The notes: generated by a model from the sequence alone, not told the origin. A stretch of 64,000 nucleotides of DNA from Helicobacter pylori (GCF_900120335.1 NZ_LT635477.1:124001-188000), one strand, 5' to 3'. Numbered from the stretch's first letter, positions 45,530 through 54,964 are shown. Numbers and translations are program-made.

Positions 45530-46861
45530 TTAACCCCACAATTGGCTTTTTCTGTTCCTTTCATTCCCTTCATCTCTCTCAAATTTTCGGGGGGGGGGGG
45601 GTAGCTCTTCATTATCCGCTTCTAAATCGTAAAAACTATTAAAAACGCAATCATGGATAGTGAAACAGATTCTTCCATTGCTATAATGATAGCTCAAATT
45701 CAATCCCATAGCCTCTAAAGCGTTTTTAATGATATACATGCCTAACCCAAAACCATGGGCTTGGCTGGGGTTAGAAGATTTAAAGTAGGGTTGCAAATAC
45801 TTTTCAAAATCTTCTTTTAAAGGTTTGCTTTTATTGGACACCACTAAATTATTGCCTATGAAATCCAAAAACACTTGTTTGTCATCGCTGTATTTGATCG
45901 CATTATCTACCATGTTTTTTAACGCTATAGCAAACAATTCAAAATCCGCTTCAATGATGTAATTGGAAGAGGATACATGGATAGGGCTTTTTTTATCCTC
46001 ATCAATTAAAAGCATTTTTTCAATCTTGTCTATCAAATCGCTCATTAAAAATTTTTCTTTATTGCTCCCATAGTTTTTGGAAGCGAGCTGCTCAATGCGG
46101 GCAAATTGCTCAATCAGCGTGTTTAGGTGATCAAAAATGGAAATGAAGCGTTTTTGCGACAATTCTTCTTTGAGCATAGAGCTTAGTATTTTGCCCTTAG
46201 TGATAGGGGTGCGTAGTTCATGCATGATAGAGCGCAAAAATAAAACCCGAGATTCATTCATCGCATTGATTTTTAGAATGCAATTGTCAAATTCGTTAGC
46301 CAGATCCCCTATTTCATCTTTTTGCTTGCTTTTACAACTCACGCTTTTATCCCCTTGAGCGAAGCGTTTCACTTGAGATCTTAACTCTCTTAAGGGCAAT
46401 AAACTCTGCAAAACAAATAAAAAGAGGAATAAAATCAATAACAAACCCACCGTAATAGCTAAGAAATAATTCCTATAAGAAACCGAATGCAAATCTTTAT
46501 AAAGCACAAAATGCTCATCCTTTTTTAAAAGGATAAAAACCATATCGCTGAATTTAAACACTTCAGCATACCCAATATTTCTGTGGTGCAACTGGTGGCG
46601 TCTTTTGGCTAAAACCTTTTCTAAATTTTCTATTGTGGTTTCTCTAAAGCCAATTTTATAGAGGTAATCTTCTATAGCTCTATAATCAGAGTAGTTATTT
46701 AAAATTTCATTGATGGTGGTAACAAACTGGTAATGGCGCATTTCGTTTTGATATTTTTCATGGTTGATTTGAGAAGACACGAAATAGTAAGCGAACGCTC
46801 CAAAACTAAAGAGCGTTATCATAAACAAAGCGACAACTTTAAAAAAGATAGAGAAACGCAA
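45530..46861 (-). CDS. arsS: Acid-sensing histidine kinase ArsS, phase-variable C-terminus
   Basis: Sensor kinase for low pH, partner of ArsR; controls urease and other acid-response genes. 443 residues in this reading. Membrane helices lie near residues 7-29 and 133-153, enclosing a periplasmic domain with a histidine-rich stretch (KRRHQLHHRN). The phosphorylated histidine is His214 in MHELRTPITKG; the ATPase part has NMVDNAIKYSDD and GFGLGMYIIKNAL. A run of 13 C on the coding strand (13 G at 45589-45601) near the end sets the reading frame: with 13 it gives ELPPPPRKFERDEGN and ends QLWG. Confidence 0.95.
   Translation of the reverse strand: MRFSIFFKVVALFMITLFSFGAFAYYFVSSQINHEKYQNEMRHYQFVTTINEILNNYSDYRAIEDYLYKIGFRETTIENLEKVLAKRRHQLHHRNIGYAEVFKFSDMVFILLKKDEHFVLYKDLHSVSYRNYFLAITVGLLLILFLFLFVLQSLLPLRELRSQVKRFAQGDKSVSCKSKQKDEIGDLANEFDNCILKINAMNESRVLFLRSIMHELRTPITKGKILSSMLKEELSQKRFISIFDHLNTLIEQFARIEQLASKNYGSNKEKFLMSDLIDKIEKMLLIDEDKKSPIHVSSSNYIIEADFELFAIALKNMVDNAIKYSDDKQVFLDFIGNNLVVSNKSKPLKEDFEKYLQPYFKSSNPSQAHGFGLGMYIIKNALEAMGLNLSYHYSNGRICFTIHDCVFNSFYDLEADNEELPPPPRKFERDEGNERNRKSQLWG
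45589..45601 (-). repeat. Poly-C phase-variation tract in arsS
   Basis: Thirteen consecutive G on the plus strand (C on the coding strand) inside the 3' part of arsS. Slippage here shifts the frame of the last codons and yields different C-termini of the kinase. It is the only long homopolymeric G/C tract in the window. Confidence 0.95.
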
Positions 46862-46886
46862 AATCCCTTAACTCCTTATTAGAATA

Positions 46887-47564
46887 TCAATATTCTAATT
46901 TATAACCAATCCCTCTAACAGAGATGATGTATTGCGGTTGTTTAGGATTTTTTTCAATCTTAGATCGCAAACGGCCAATGATCACATCAATGCTTTTATT
47001 AGAGCTTTCAGGGTTGATGCTCTCGCTCTCAATCGCAATGCTTTCACGGCTAAACACATAACCTTTTTTGCTAATGAGAAGCGAAAGGATTTCATATTCA
47101 GCCCTAGTTAAGTCTAGCTTTTTTTCATGCATATACACTTCTCGGTTATCCTTATTCACCCTAAAGATATTCGCATCGCCTGGCTCACTCACTTCTTCTT
47201 TTTTATGAGAACGCCTGAGTAAGGATTGGATGCGAGCTAATAATTCTTTAGGATCATAGGGTTTAGGGAGATAATCATCAGCCCCATAATCTAGCGCTTT
47301 AATCTTATCTTCCACATCGCTTCTTGCTGAAGAAATAATAATAGGGATATGTTTTTGTTTGGAGATGCGCCTACACACTTCAAGCCCGTCTAAATTAGGC
47401 AAAGTTAAATCCAACAACAACAAATCATAATTTTGTGTGTTAGCCGCACTAAGACCGGTATATGGCTCATCGTAATTGGTTACATGAATGCCATGTTGGA
47501 GCAAAAACTCGCTCAAAAACTTGGCTAATTCTATATCATCTTCTATCATTAAAACTTCTATCAT
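46887..47564 (-). CDS. arsR: Acid-response regulator ArsR
   Basis: OmpR/PhoB-type response regulator of 225 residues. The receiver domain has [11 protein letters not shown] and the phosphoacceptor Asp52 in [16 protein letters not shown]; the C-terminal winged helix has [14 protein letters not shown] and ends [10 protein letters not shown]. It is essential in H. pylori in unphosphorylated form and binds acid-response promoters when phosphorylated by ArsS, which lies 25 bp downstream in the same operon. Confidence 0.96.
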   Translation of the reverse strand: MIEVLMIEDDIELAKFLSEFLLQHGIHVTNYDEPYTGLSAANTQNYDLLLLDLTLPNLDGLEVCRRISKQKHIPIIISSARSDVEDKIKALDYGADDYLPKPYDPKELLARIQSLLRRSHKKEEVSEPGDANIFRVNKDNREVYMHEKKLDLTRAEYEILSLLISKKGYVFSRESIAIESESINPESSNKSIDVIIGRLRSKIEKNPKQPQYIISVRGIGYKLEY

Positions 47565-47636
47565 ACTTCAATTAACTCCTTCAATGATTTCTACAACTTT
47601 AAAAACGATTAACTCTGTTAATGTTTTAAGGGCTTG

Positions 47637-47642
47637 ATTTTA
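47637..47642 (-). promoter_or_regulatory. Probable -10 box of arsRS
   Basis: TAAAAT preceded by TGC (extended form) on the minus strand, 72 bp before the arsR start. Confidence 0.4.
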
Positions 47643-47786
47643 GCATTTTATTGCTAAAGATACCTTAAAGATGTCTTAAAAATAAAAATTCAAAACATTA
47701 TCATAGTTATTAATGGGAATTTAAGGCTTTGTTTTCATGGAATATTAAAAATTAAAAAGCGCTTTGAGTGTTTTTTACTCTCAAAA

Positions 47787-47950
47787 GAGCCTGCATAAGC
47801 AAGCGACAATTTCTTATTTTAGGGGGGTTAAAAGGGGGAGAATGATTTCAAAATACCCCTATCCCCTTAAGGAAATGAGCTTAAAATAAAGTAACTAAAC
47901 CCCCATTTTTTAAAATTAAAATAAAATTTCAGCGTCAGTATTTAATTAAA
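47787..47950 (+). repeat. Intergenic G-rich hairpin repeat, copy F
   Basis: GAGCCTGCATAAGCAAGCGA, CAATTTCTTATTTT, then GGGGGGTTAAAAGGGGG, GATTTCAAAATACCCCTA, TCCCCTTAAGGAAATGAG, CTTAAAATAAAGTAACTAAA, CCCCCATTTTTTAAAATTAA and the end CAGTATTTAATTA. Only two long G-tracts remain, but the hairpin arm is intact. It lies on the plus strand between two minus-strand genes, so unlike the other copies it does not follow a plus-strand gene. The rest of the 47565-47971 gap holds the arsR leader. Confidence 0.72.
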
Positions 47951-47971
47951 ACAAAACTTTATTTTTGCATG

Positions 47972-48424
47972 CTACTTTGTGTTTTCTCGCTCCAAAGATT
48001 CCAATCGTTTTTCAAGCACGCTCAATTGGTATTGCAAGAAACGCGCCACTAAATCCAAACGCTTCAGCGCTTCTTTTTCTTCTAAAGCCTGCATGCCCTT
48101 CAATAACACTAAAGTTCTTTCTAGTAAGTTTCTTAAAAAAACCCGCTCGCTTGAAATTGGCGCTTGCGTGGGGGTTTCTGGCGTGATTTCTTCTATAGTG
48201 ATTCCTTTTGCTTCTTCTTCTTTTTCTTCTGTATTTTCTTCTGTGATTTTTTCTTGGGTTTCTATTTTAGCAGCGTTTTTTGGCTCTAAAGGGGTGTTTT
48301 GCAAATAGGGAGGCGTTTTAAAAAAAGAGGGCGTTTTTTGCGCCGCATCAAAGCCATCATCAATCGTTTTAGCCATTTTTTCAATTTCATTAAGGGTTTC
48401 TGAAATAATGTTTTTCAATTCCAT
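47972..48424 (-). CDS. CiaD-like protein
   Basis: 150 residues from ATG 48424; an alternative ATG at 48436 adds four residues. The N-terminus is helical (MELKNIISETLNEIEKMA), the middle is disordered and rich in Glu, Thr and Pro, and the C-terminus is a helical domain (RVFLRNLLERTLVLLKGMQ then RLDLVARFLQYQLSVLEKRL). That C-terminal form resembles the domain of Campylobacter CiaD; whether it is secreted here is unknown. It overlaps the end of the TPR-like gene, so it is coupled to it. Confidence 0.65.
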   Translation of the reverse strand: MELKNIISETLNEIEKMAKTIDDGFDAAQKTPSFFKTPPYLQNTPLEPKNAAKIETQEKITEENTEEKEEEAKGITIEEITPETPTQAPISSERVFLRNLLERTLVLLKGMQALEEKEALKRLDLVARFLQYQLSVLEKRLESLERENTK

Positions 48425-48678
48425 TCTACCAGCCATTGTTCTAAATTTTCAACGCTCAAAAAATCCCCTTTGATAAAATTCAAATAATGTTGCTTTAATA
48501 ACGCATCGTGTTTGAAAGGAGCGCAATTTTTTTGGATTTTTTCCAAGCGTTTTATTTGTTTTAACGCCTCTGTATGGTCAGGGGTTTTGTTTAAAATATG
48601 AGTATAAATTTGCAACGCTTCTTCAAAAAACCCTTGTTCTTCGTAAATATGAGCGAGCGTGATAGTTTCTAAGGGCAT
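48415..48678 (-). CDS. Small TPR-like protein
   Basis: 87 residues. The first half reads as one to two tetratricopeptide-type helices (LAHIYEEQGFFEEALQIYTH then NKTPDHTEALKQIKRL). The second half (LNFIKGDFLSVENLEQWLVEWN) is distinct. It is probably cytoplasmic. Its stop lies within the start of the CiaD-like gene, and it follows the U32 gene in the run by 33 bp. The function is not known. Confidence 0.7.
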   Translation of the reverse strand: MPLETITLAHIYEEQGFFEEALQIYTHILNKTPDHTEALKQIKRLEKIQKNCAPFKHDALLKQHYLNFIKGDFLSVENLEQWLVEWN

Positions 48679-48711
48679 GCGTTTCTCTTAATCGTTTGTA
48701 ATACCTAATCT

Positions 48712-49998
48712 CTAAACGCCATTTTTAGACTCTACTTGGGTGCGTAAAAAACTAAAAGCCGGCAAAGGCGCGGGCAGTCGCACTAAATTCACATTCCCGC
48801 TATGGATAGTTTCTAACTCGGTGTTATTTTCTAAAAGGATTTTATACAGCACTAAATAAGAGCGTTTTTCAAAGGTATAAATCTTGCCAATTTCATTGAC
48901 TACGGGCGTGATAGCCGCATTTTTGGGGGCGATGATTTCATAAGCTATGTTAGTGGTGGTGGTGAATTTGCATGCAAAAAAACGCCCGTCTTCTGTTATT
49001 TCGCCATTGACTTGAAAATCCCCTTCGCTAATGGCTGTTTGGTGGTTTTGAGTGTCCAGCCTTTCAAAAGGCCTTCGCATCAAATAGCCGTCCGTAAAAC
49101 CCCTGTTTTTAAGCGTGTTCAATTCACTAGCATAAAAACTCGGCTTTAAGGTGTTATGGTAAAAATCATCAACCGCTAAACGATAGATTCGCGTGGTTTG
49201 CGCGGCGTAGTAACTGGACTTGGTGCGCCCTTCAATCTTGAGCGCGCTAATGGCGTTGGAATTTAAAATTTCAGCGATATGGCCAGAGAGATTCAAATCT
49301 TTAGCGTTAAAAATATGCGTGCCTACGCCTTCTTCTTCAACCAACCTCATCATCACGCCGTTATCAGGGTTTTTCACATAATATTCATAATCAAACCGGC
49401 AATCATTCGCGCAACTCCCTCTATTAGGCACGCGCCCCTTTTGTAAAGCCGAAATCAAGCAACGCCCTGAAAAGGCAAAGCACATGCTCCCATGCACAAA
49501 GATTTCTAATTCCAAATTAGGTAGGGCTTTTTTAATTTCAATCGCATCATTCAGGCTCAATTCCCTAGCGCACACGATGCGTTTAACCCCTAAATCATAA
49601 AACACTTGCGCATCTAGCGTGTTTAAAACATTCGCTTGCGTGGATAAATGGACAGGAATATGCGGGGCGATTTTTGAAGCGAGCTTGATGACACCAGGCG
49701 CAGCGATAATGAAAGCGTCTGGCTCTAGCTCTGCCATTTTATAAAGATGCTCTTCTAAAAGTTTGAGCTGTGAATTGAAAGGGAAACCATTGATCGTGGC
49801 ATAGACTTTTTTATCCAACGCATGGGCGTAGTCAATCCCTTCTTTAAAAGTCTCTAAAGTGAATTCTTTACTGGCGCGATTGCGTAAAGAAAAATGGCTC
49901 ACTCCCCCATAAACCGCATCAGCCCCATAGTTGAGAGCGATTTTAAGTTTCTTTAAATTACCAGCTGGAGAGAGTAATTCAACTTGATTCAAAATCAC
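48712..49998 (-). CDS. Peptidase family U32 protein (GTG start)
   Basis: 428 residues. N-terminal barrel with ELLSPAGNLKKLKIALNYGA and the U32 signature EIFVHGSMCFAFSGRCLIS; a cysteine cluster follows (RGSCANDCRF), typical of U32 proteins that act in RNA modification. Relatives include the E. coli tRNA hydroxylation proteins TrhP/RlhA; older annotations call it collagenase PrtC. I favour RNA modification, but the substrate is not shown. GTG 49998 overlaps the upstream stop as GTGA. Confidence 0.85.
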   Translation of the reverse strand: MILNQVELLSPAGNLKKLKIALNYGADAVYGGVSHFSLRNRASKEFTLETFKEGIDYAHALDKKVYATINGFPFNSQLKLLEEHLYKMAELEPDAFIIAAPGVIKLASKIAPHIPVHLSTQANVLNTLDAQVFYDLGVKRIVCARELSLNDAIEIKKALPNLELEIFVHGSMCFAFSGRCLISALQKGRVPNRGSCANDCRFDYEYYVKNPDNGVMMRLVEEEGVGTHIFNAKDLNLSGHIAEILNSNAISALKIEGRTKSSYYAAQTTRIYRLAVDDFYHNTLKPSFYASELNTLKNRGFTDGYLMRRPFERLDTQNHQTAISEGDFQVNGEITEDGRFFACKFTTTTNIAYEIIAPKNAAITPVVNEIGKIYTFEKRSYLVLYKILLENNTELETIHSGNVNLVRLPAPLPAFSFLRTQVESKNGV

Positions 49999-50744
49999 TT
50001 GGCTCCAAAAGAAGCGATCAAAGCTTCAATATCATCAGCGCTGGCTAAATCTTTATCGTCATCACCGGTGATAAAAGTCGCTGAACTCACGCGCTTAGAA
50101 TCATCAATTTTGCCTTCAAAAAGCGAATTCATGTATTGGCTGAGCGCTCGCATGACATTGACCACGCGCTCAATTTTTTGGCGGTGAATATCTTGAAACT
50201 GCATAATATCCATCGCTTGCATGGAGCTATCAGAGCAATTGGTGGCTTCTTCTTCAATGCTTTTAAGGGCGTTTAGGATTTCTTGTTGCTCATTGAGTGC
50301 GGTTTTAAAAGATTCAACATGGGGGAAATGACCATGCAAATTGTCAAAAATTTCTTGGTGTTTTTGCAAAGGTTCTTGGATTTTTTTAACCATTTTAGCG
50401 ATTTTCTCAGCGCTAGATCCGATCAGATCCAATTGATCAAAAATCTGCGTGGCTTTCACTTCAGAATCTCTTGTAACATCGTCTAATTGATGCACGACTT
50501 TATGCTCTTCAGTGGGGGGAGGGGGTGGCCATTCATTGGGGCTAATCTTGCCGTATTTTTCAGCGTCCTCTTTTTTGACGGTCATTTTTTCACTATAATT
50601 GGAATTTTCTTTACCCTCTTTAGGCTCTTCTTTAGTTTCTTCTTTCTCTTTAGTGGGTTCTTTAGCCTCCTCTTTGGTTTCTAAGGCTTCCAAGTTTTCT
50701 AAATCGCCACCACTCATCAAAGCGTCTAATTCTTCTTGTGTCAT
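49995..50744 (-). CDS. cheZ: Remote CheZ homolog (CheY-P phosphatase)
   Basis: 249 residues. After a disordered acidic stretch (residues 20-80, with a run of prolines) comes a long helical region with the phosphatase motif QFQDIHRQKIERV, where Asp185 and Gln189 are the expected catalytic pair. The N-terminus TQEELDALMSGG resembles the FliM/FliN type EIDALL peptide, and the C-terminus SADDIEALIASFGAK resembles the CheY-binding tail of CheZ. It corresponds to HP0170, shown to dephosphorylate CheY. It is co-transcribed with the U32 gene. Confidence 0.9.
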   Translation of the reverse strand: MTQEELDALMSGGDLENLEALETKEEAKEPTKEKEETKEEPKEGKENSNYSEKMTVKKEDAEKYGKISPNEWPPPPPTEEHKVVHQLDDVTRDSEVKATQIFDQLDLIGSSAEKIAKMVKKIQEPLQKHQEIFDNLHGHFPHVESFKTALNEQQEILNALKSIEEEATNCSDSSMQAMDIMQFQDIHRQKIERVVNVMRALSQYMNSLFEGKIDDSKRVSSATFITGDDDKDLASADDIEALIASFGAK

Positions 50745-50813
50745 TGTTGTTCCTTATGCGTTTAAAAAGCGTTTTATAGTAACCATAATTTATCGGCTAT
50801 CATTTTAGCGCAC

Positions 50814-51905
50814 TTAAGCTTTAGCGATCAAAACGCCCTCTAAAATCGCATCAATATCGCCGTCTAAAATCGCTTCCACATTGCTATAAGCAATATTGGA
50901 GCGCGCGTCTTTGACTTGCTGGTAGGGGGCTAAAACATAGCTTCTTATTTGATGCCCCCAACCGATCTCGCTTTTTTCTTCATTTTTGGCGCTACTTTGC
51001 TGTTTTTCTAATTCCAATTCATAAAGCTTGGATTTAAGCATTTTTAACGCGCTCGCCTTGTTTTTATGCTGGCTCCTGTCGTTTTGGCATTGCACCACAA
51101 TACCGGTAGGGAAATGCGTGATTCTAACCGCGCTTTCTGTTTTATTGACATGCTGACCGCCTGCCCCACTGGCTCTGTAATAATCATAACGGACATCTTT
51201 TTCATCAATTTCTATATCAATATCATCGTCTAATTCAGGGCTAATTTGCACGCTCGCAAAACTCGTGTGCCGTTTGGCGTTCGCATCAAAGGGCGAAATC
51301 CTTACAAGCCTATGCACCCCGTTTTCATTCTTTAAATAGCCATAAGCGTTTTCGCCCTTAATGATAAAGGCGACCCCTTTAATGCCCGCTTCTTCGCCAT
51401 CTTGATAGTCTAAAATCTCGCTTTTAAAGCCCCTTCTTTCCGCCCACCTCAAATACATGCGATACAAAATGCTCGCCCAATCCTGGCTTTCAGTCCCCCC
51501 CGCTCCAGGCTGAATGGTGATAATAGCGTTTGAGGCGTCATTCTCACCGCTTAACATGATTTCAATTTCCACTTTTTGCACGCTGTGTTCTAAAACAGGA
51601 GCCTCTTCATAGAGTAAGGATAAAGTAACCTCATCGTTATCGTTTTGAGCGAGTTCAAACAATTCCACGCTTTCATCTAAAGAATTTTTCGTTTTTTGAT
51701 AGGTTTCTAGCAAGCGGTTCAAGCGCACTTTTTCTTTATTGGTGTCTCTGGCTTTTAAAACATCTTGCCAAAAATTAGGGTATTCTTGCTCTTTTTCAAT
51801 GCGTTCTAATTCCTGTTTGATCTTTTCAGGCTTGATGATTAAGGCGATATTATCGCATTTGTTTTGCAAGCTTTTTAACAATTCGCTATAGGTGTAATTA
51901 TCCAC
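50814..51905 (-). CDS. prfB: Peptide chain release factor 2
   Basis: Recognises UGA and UAA stop codons. 363 residues. The SPF recognition tripeptide is in [13 protein letters not shown] and the GGQ hydrolysis motif in [14 protein letters not shown]. The frame is continuous from ATG; the programmed +1 frameshift with an in-frame TGA near codon 26 that many bacteria use is absent, so autoregulation by that route is not expected. Confidence 0.96.
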   Translation of the reverse strand: MDNYTYSELLKSLQNKCDNIALIIKPEKIKQELERIEKEQEYPNFWQDVLKARDTNKEKVRLNRLLETYQKTKNSLDESVELFELAQNDNDEVTLSLLYEEAPVLEHSVQKVEIEIMLSGENDASNAIITIQPGAGGTESQDWASILYRMYLRWAERRGFKSEILDYQDGEEAGIKGVAFIIKGENAYGYLKNENGVHRLVRISPFDANAKRHTSFASVQISPELDDDIDIEIDEKDVRYDYYRASGAGGQHVNKTESAVRITHFPTGIVVQCQNDRSQHKNKASALKMLKSKLYELELEKQQSSAKNEEKSEIGWGHQIRSYVLAPYQQVKDARSNIAYSNVEAILDGDIDAILEGVLIAKA

Positions 51906-51965
51906 AAACAGAACCTTTATGAGTGGGGTTTTGAACTTGTCATTATAGCATTGTTAGCGGCCATT

Positions 51966-53141
51966 TTAATTTTCAAACCTTAAAATTTCAATTTCGCCCT
52001 GAACCAATCCCACTCCTTCATCAATTAAAGCGATAGAATCCACTTGCGCAAGGGCTTGAATCGCTCCTGATTCATAGCGGTTGTTGTTGTAAGGAATGAA
52101 TTGGTGGTTTGAATAGTTGCCTAAGATTAAATGCGTCCGTTTGTTATTAAGCTTTAAAGGGGCATTGATTTGAGCCTTAAAGGGTTTTAATTTAAAATCT
52201 TTATTTAAGGATAAGCGCTCCAATAAGGGTAGAATCAAAACTCGTAAAACGACTAAGCAACTTAAAGGATTACCCGGTAAGCCTATGATAAGACTTTGAT
52301 TGAGTTGGGCTAAAGTTACCGGTCTTCCAGGTTTGAGATTGATTTTTTCGTAATAAAAAAGGGCGTTTTTTTCTTTCAAGGCGTCTTTAAAAAAGTCTTT
52401 ATCCCCCACGCTCACCCCCGCGCTTGAAAGGATGACATCATAGCCTTGCAATTCAAGTATTTTAAGCTGTAAATTTTTATCATCTTTTAAAACCCCTAGA
52501 AAATGCGTGTTGTAGTTTTTAAGCATGTTAAAAACACCCACTGAATTAACATCATAAACTTGGCATTCTAGGGCGTTTTGCCCTAAAGGCACTAATTCAT
52601 CGCCGCTGCTAAAGAGAGCGATTTTTAATTTCCTAAACGCTTTGATTTCTTTGAACCCTTGAGAGGCAATGAGCGCGATATGCCCATAATTCAAACGGGT
52701 ATTTTTAGGGACCAAAACGCTGTTTAAAGAAGCGTTCTCGCCCTTTTGACGGATATTAGCGTGAATTTTAAAATCTTTAGGAGCTAGGGCGAAATCTTTA
52801 TGACTCTCTAGCATGCATTCTATGGGAACGATCGTTTCTATTCCCTTTGGCACCATCGCTCCAGTCATGATTTTAACGCATTCATTTTCTCTAACTTCTA
52901 AAGTGCTCACATCATCTCCGGCAAAAATGTGCTGGATGATTTGAGTTTTTTGGCCTAAATCTTGCATTTTAAACCCATAGCCGTCCATAGCGCTTTGATT
53001 GAATTTAGGCAAGGCGTGAACGCAAATAATATCCTCTGCTAAAATGCGCCCTGCGCTTTCAAACAAAGAGACAACCTCTACTTCTAAGGGTTTTAGGGGA
53101 ATGTTAGAATGGATTTTTAGGGCTTCTTTAAAACTAATCAT
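51966..53141 (-). CDS. moeA: Molybdopterin molybdenumtransferase
   Basis: Inserts molybdate into adenylated molybdopterin. 391 residues, MoeA domain order: MISFKEALKIHSNIPLKPLE at the start, FNQSAMDGYGF, the MoCF domain with VLSSAGVSVGDKDF and LKPGRPVTLAQ, then IGLPGNPLSCLVVLRVL, and the C-terminal beta domain. 9 bp after fliR, so probably part of that transcript despite its unrelated role. Confidence 0.94.
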   Translation of the reverse strand: MISFKEALKIHSNIPLKPLEVEVVSLFESAGRILAEDIICVHALPKFNQSAMDGYGFKMQDLGQKTQIIQHIFAGDDVSTLEVRENECVKIMTGAMVPKGIETIVPIECMLESHKDFALAPKDFKIHANIRQKGENASLNSVLVPKNTRLNYGHIALIASQGFKEIKAFRKLKIALFSSGDELVPLGQNALECQVYDVNSVGVFNMLKNYNTHFLGVLKDDKNLQLKILELQGYDVILSSAGVSVGDKDFFKDALKEKNALFYYEKINLKPGRPVTLAQLNQSLIIGLPGNPLSCLVVLRVLILPLLERLSLNKDFKLKPFKAQINAPLKLNNKRTHLILGNYSNHQFIPYNNNRYESGAIQALAQVDSIALIDEGVGLVQGEIEILRFEN

Positions 53142-53150
53142 GTTTATCCT

Positions 53151-53918
53151 TTAAAAGATTTTACTAATAACGCTAAAGGCCAGGCTGATTTCATCTTTAA
53201 AACGCCCCATGATAGCCGAAGCGATTAAAATAATGCCCACAAATCCGATCGCAATTTTAACCGGAAACCCGATAGCGAGCAGGTTGAACTGAGGGTGGGT
53301 TTTCATGATCATGCCAAAAATAATATCGCTCAATAACACCAAGCATAAAATAGGGAACGCCATAGAAAACCCTATGACAAACAAGTGTGAAAAGGCTTTG
53401 ACAATGTTTTTAGCCAACGCTGGCTCAAAGACAAATCGCCCTAAAGGGACGGCTTTTAAGCTGTGATCCACAAATAAAATGATTTGATGGTGGAACGATA
53501 AATCCAATAAAATTAAAATCGCTAACAATAAAAGGGCTTGCCCCACGATGGGTTTTTGTGATCCTGAAATGGGATCATACGCGCTCGCCATGGTAAGCCC
53601 CATAGAAAAGCTGATGCTGTCAGTGGCAAACACTAAGCTCGCAAAAACGATTTGTAAAAAGATGGACGCGCACACCCCTAAAAACAGCTCGCATAAACAA
53701 GCAATAATAAAACCTTCTGGCGTGTAAGCGGCGTTTGAAAACTCTAAAGTGGGGTAAAAAATCGCGCTCACATACAAGCTCAAAGCCCCACGCACCGACA
53801 ATGGCACCAAATGGTTTTCAAAAAAAGGGAAAAAAGATAACACCCCACTAACCCTTAAAAACAACAAGAAAAAATCCCTAACATGGGGGGTGCTAAGCTC
53901 TTGGAGGAAATCTAGCAT
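53151..53918 (-). CDS. fliR: Flagellar export apparatus protein FliR
   Basis: Core membrane component of the flagellar type III export gate, with FliP, FliQ and FlhB. 255 residues, six helices; LDFLQELSTPHVRDFFLLFL and RVSGVLSFFPFFE at the start and VKIAIGFVGIILIASAIMG near the end are typical. ATG lies inside the stop of the EI24 gene (ATGCTAG overlap). Confidence 0.95.
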   Translation of the reverse strand: MLDFLQELSTPHVRDFFLLFLRVSGVLSFFPFFENHLVPLSVRGALSLYVSAIFYPTLEFSNAAYTPEGFIIACLCELFLGVCASIFLQIVFASLVFATDSISFSMGLTMASAYDPISGSQKPIVGQALLLLAILILLDLSFHHQIILFVDHSLKAVPLGRFVFEPALAKNIVKAFSHLFVIGFSMAFPILCLVLLSDIIFGMIMKTHPQFNLLAIGFPVKIAIGFVGIILIASAIMGRFKDEISLAFSVISKIF

Positions 53919-54640
53919 TCTTTTTCTTTAAGGATAAAAAAGTAGTGCGTTAGCATTAGGGTTTGTAATAAAGTAGCAAAAAAATTAAAAAAAGGGATCA
54001 AGGAAAAAAGATAGCAAAAAAACGAGAAACGATAGTGCTTTAATCGGTGTTGTTTGAGTAGGTTTTGATAGCTTTGATGATTAAAAATCATGCTAGCTAT
54101 ATCCAAACTCATGGTGTTTTTGAAAAAAAGAAAATGCGCGATTATAGAAAAAAAGACCCCAAAGACTCCTATAAAGGGAATGAAATAAAAGGGCATTAAA
54201 AGCACTAACAATACAAGCATAAGAATGAGCGCTTTTAAAAAATATTTAATAGAAAAAAGGATAGAGCCAAATTCTTCTAAAACGACATGGGGATAATATT
54301 TTTGGTGCAAATAAGAGACCACTAAAGGGGTGTAAAAAATAGACGCAAAAACATTGATGACTAAACTCAAAAGAATCGCAATCCAAAAAATAAGAAAATA
54401 CACCAACGCTTTAAAAACCCAAACAAACACACCAGCAAAAAAGCCTTGAGAATGAGCGTAATCATTCAAAGATTGCGGCAATAAAGCTTGGCAATAATTC
54501 ACAACATTTTCGCCATTGTAATAAAAGATAGCTCCAAAAAACGCCAAACTCAAAAGGATAGGACCAAGATTGATTAAAAGCATTCTAGCGCTTAAGAAAT
54601 CATTAAAACTTTTTTTAAAAATGGATAGAAACAAAACCAT
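53912..54640 (-). CDS. EI24-domain membrane protein
   Basis: 242 residues with about six hydrophobic helices, beginning FLSIFKKSFNDFLSARML. The layout (MPFYFIPFIGVFGVFFSIIA and YRFSFFCYLFSLIPFFNFFA) matches the EI24/CysZ family, whose E. coli member imports sulfate. The substrate here is not known. It overlaps fliR by 7 bp, so the two are translated together. Confidence 0.75.
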   Translation of the reverse strand: MVLFLSIFKKSFNDFLSARMLLINLGPILLSLAFFGAIFYYNGENVVNYCQALLPQSLNDYAHSQGFFAGVFVWVFKALVYFLIFWIAILLSLVINVFASIFYTPLVVSYLHQKYYPHVVLEEFGSILFSIKYFLKALILMLVLLVLLMPFYFIPFIGVFGVFFSIIAHFLFFKNTMSLDIASMIFNHQSYQNLLKQHRLKHYRFSFFCYLFSLIPFFNFFATLLQTLMLTHYFFILKEKEC

Positions 54641-54745
54641 AAGCCTTTTTTAAACTCACTTTTTAAGGGGTATTTAAGCACAAAGTCCCTTAATCTTATA
54701 TAGTAAGCTTATAAACATGAGATTGACTAAAGGTATAGAAATTAC

Positions 54746-54964
54746 TTAATATGGAATAACATGCAATGCTAAAAAACCAAATATATAGAATAACAGCATA
54801 AACACCCAAGGGAAGAAGATAGCTATGACAGTAATGAAAATTATTATATTCATTATTATGTCTAGGATTTTTGAATCCTTTTTAACATTCTTTTCCTTTC
54901 CAAAAAGAATAAAACTAACACCAAAAAAGATAATCAATATTATTACGACATCTGAGGCGAACAT
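54746..54964 (-). CDS. Small two-helix membrane protein (72 aa), weakly supported
   Basis: Two hydrophobic segments (MFASDVVIILIIFFGVSFIL and IIMNIIIFITVIAIFFPWVF) with a lysine-rich loop between them. Base composition is even more AT-rich than the neighbours and isoleucine use is very high. The ribosome-binding site is poor (GTGGG) and no good -10 was found. I do not recall it as annotated in the reference strain, so it may be strain-specific or a chance frame. Confidence 0.4.
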   Translation of the reverse strand: MFASDVVIILIIFFGVSFILFGKEKNVKKDSKILDIIMNIIIFITVIAIFFPWVFMLLFYIFGFLALHVIPY

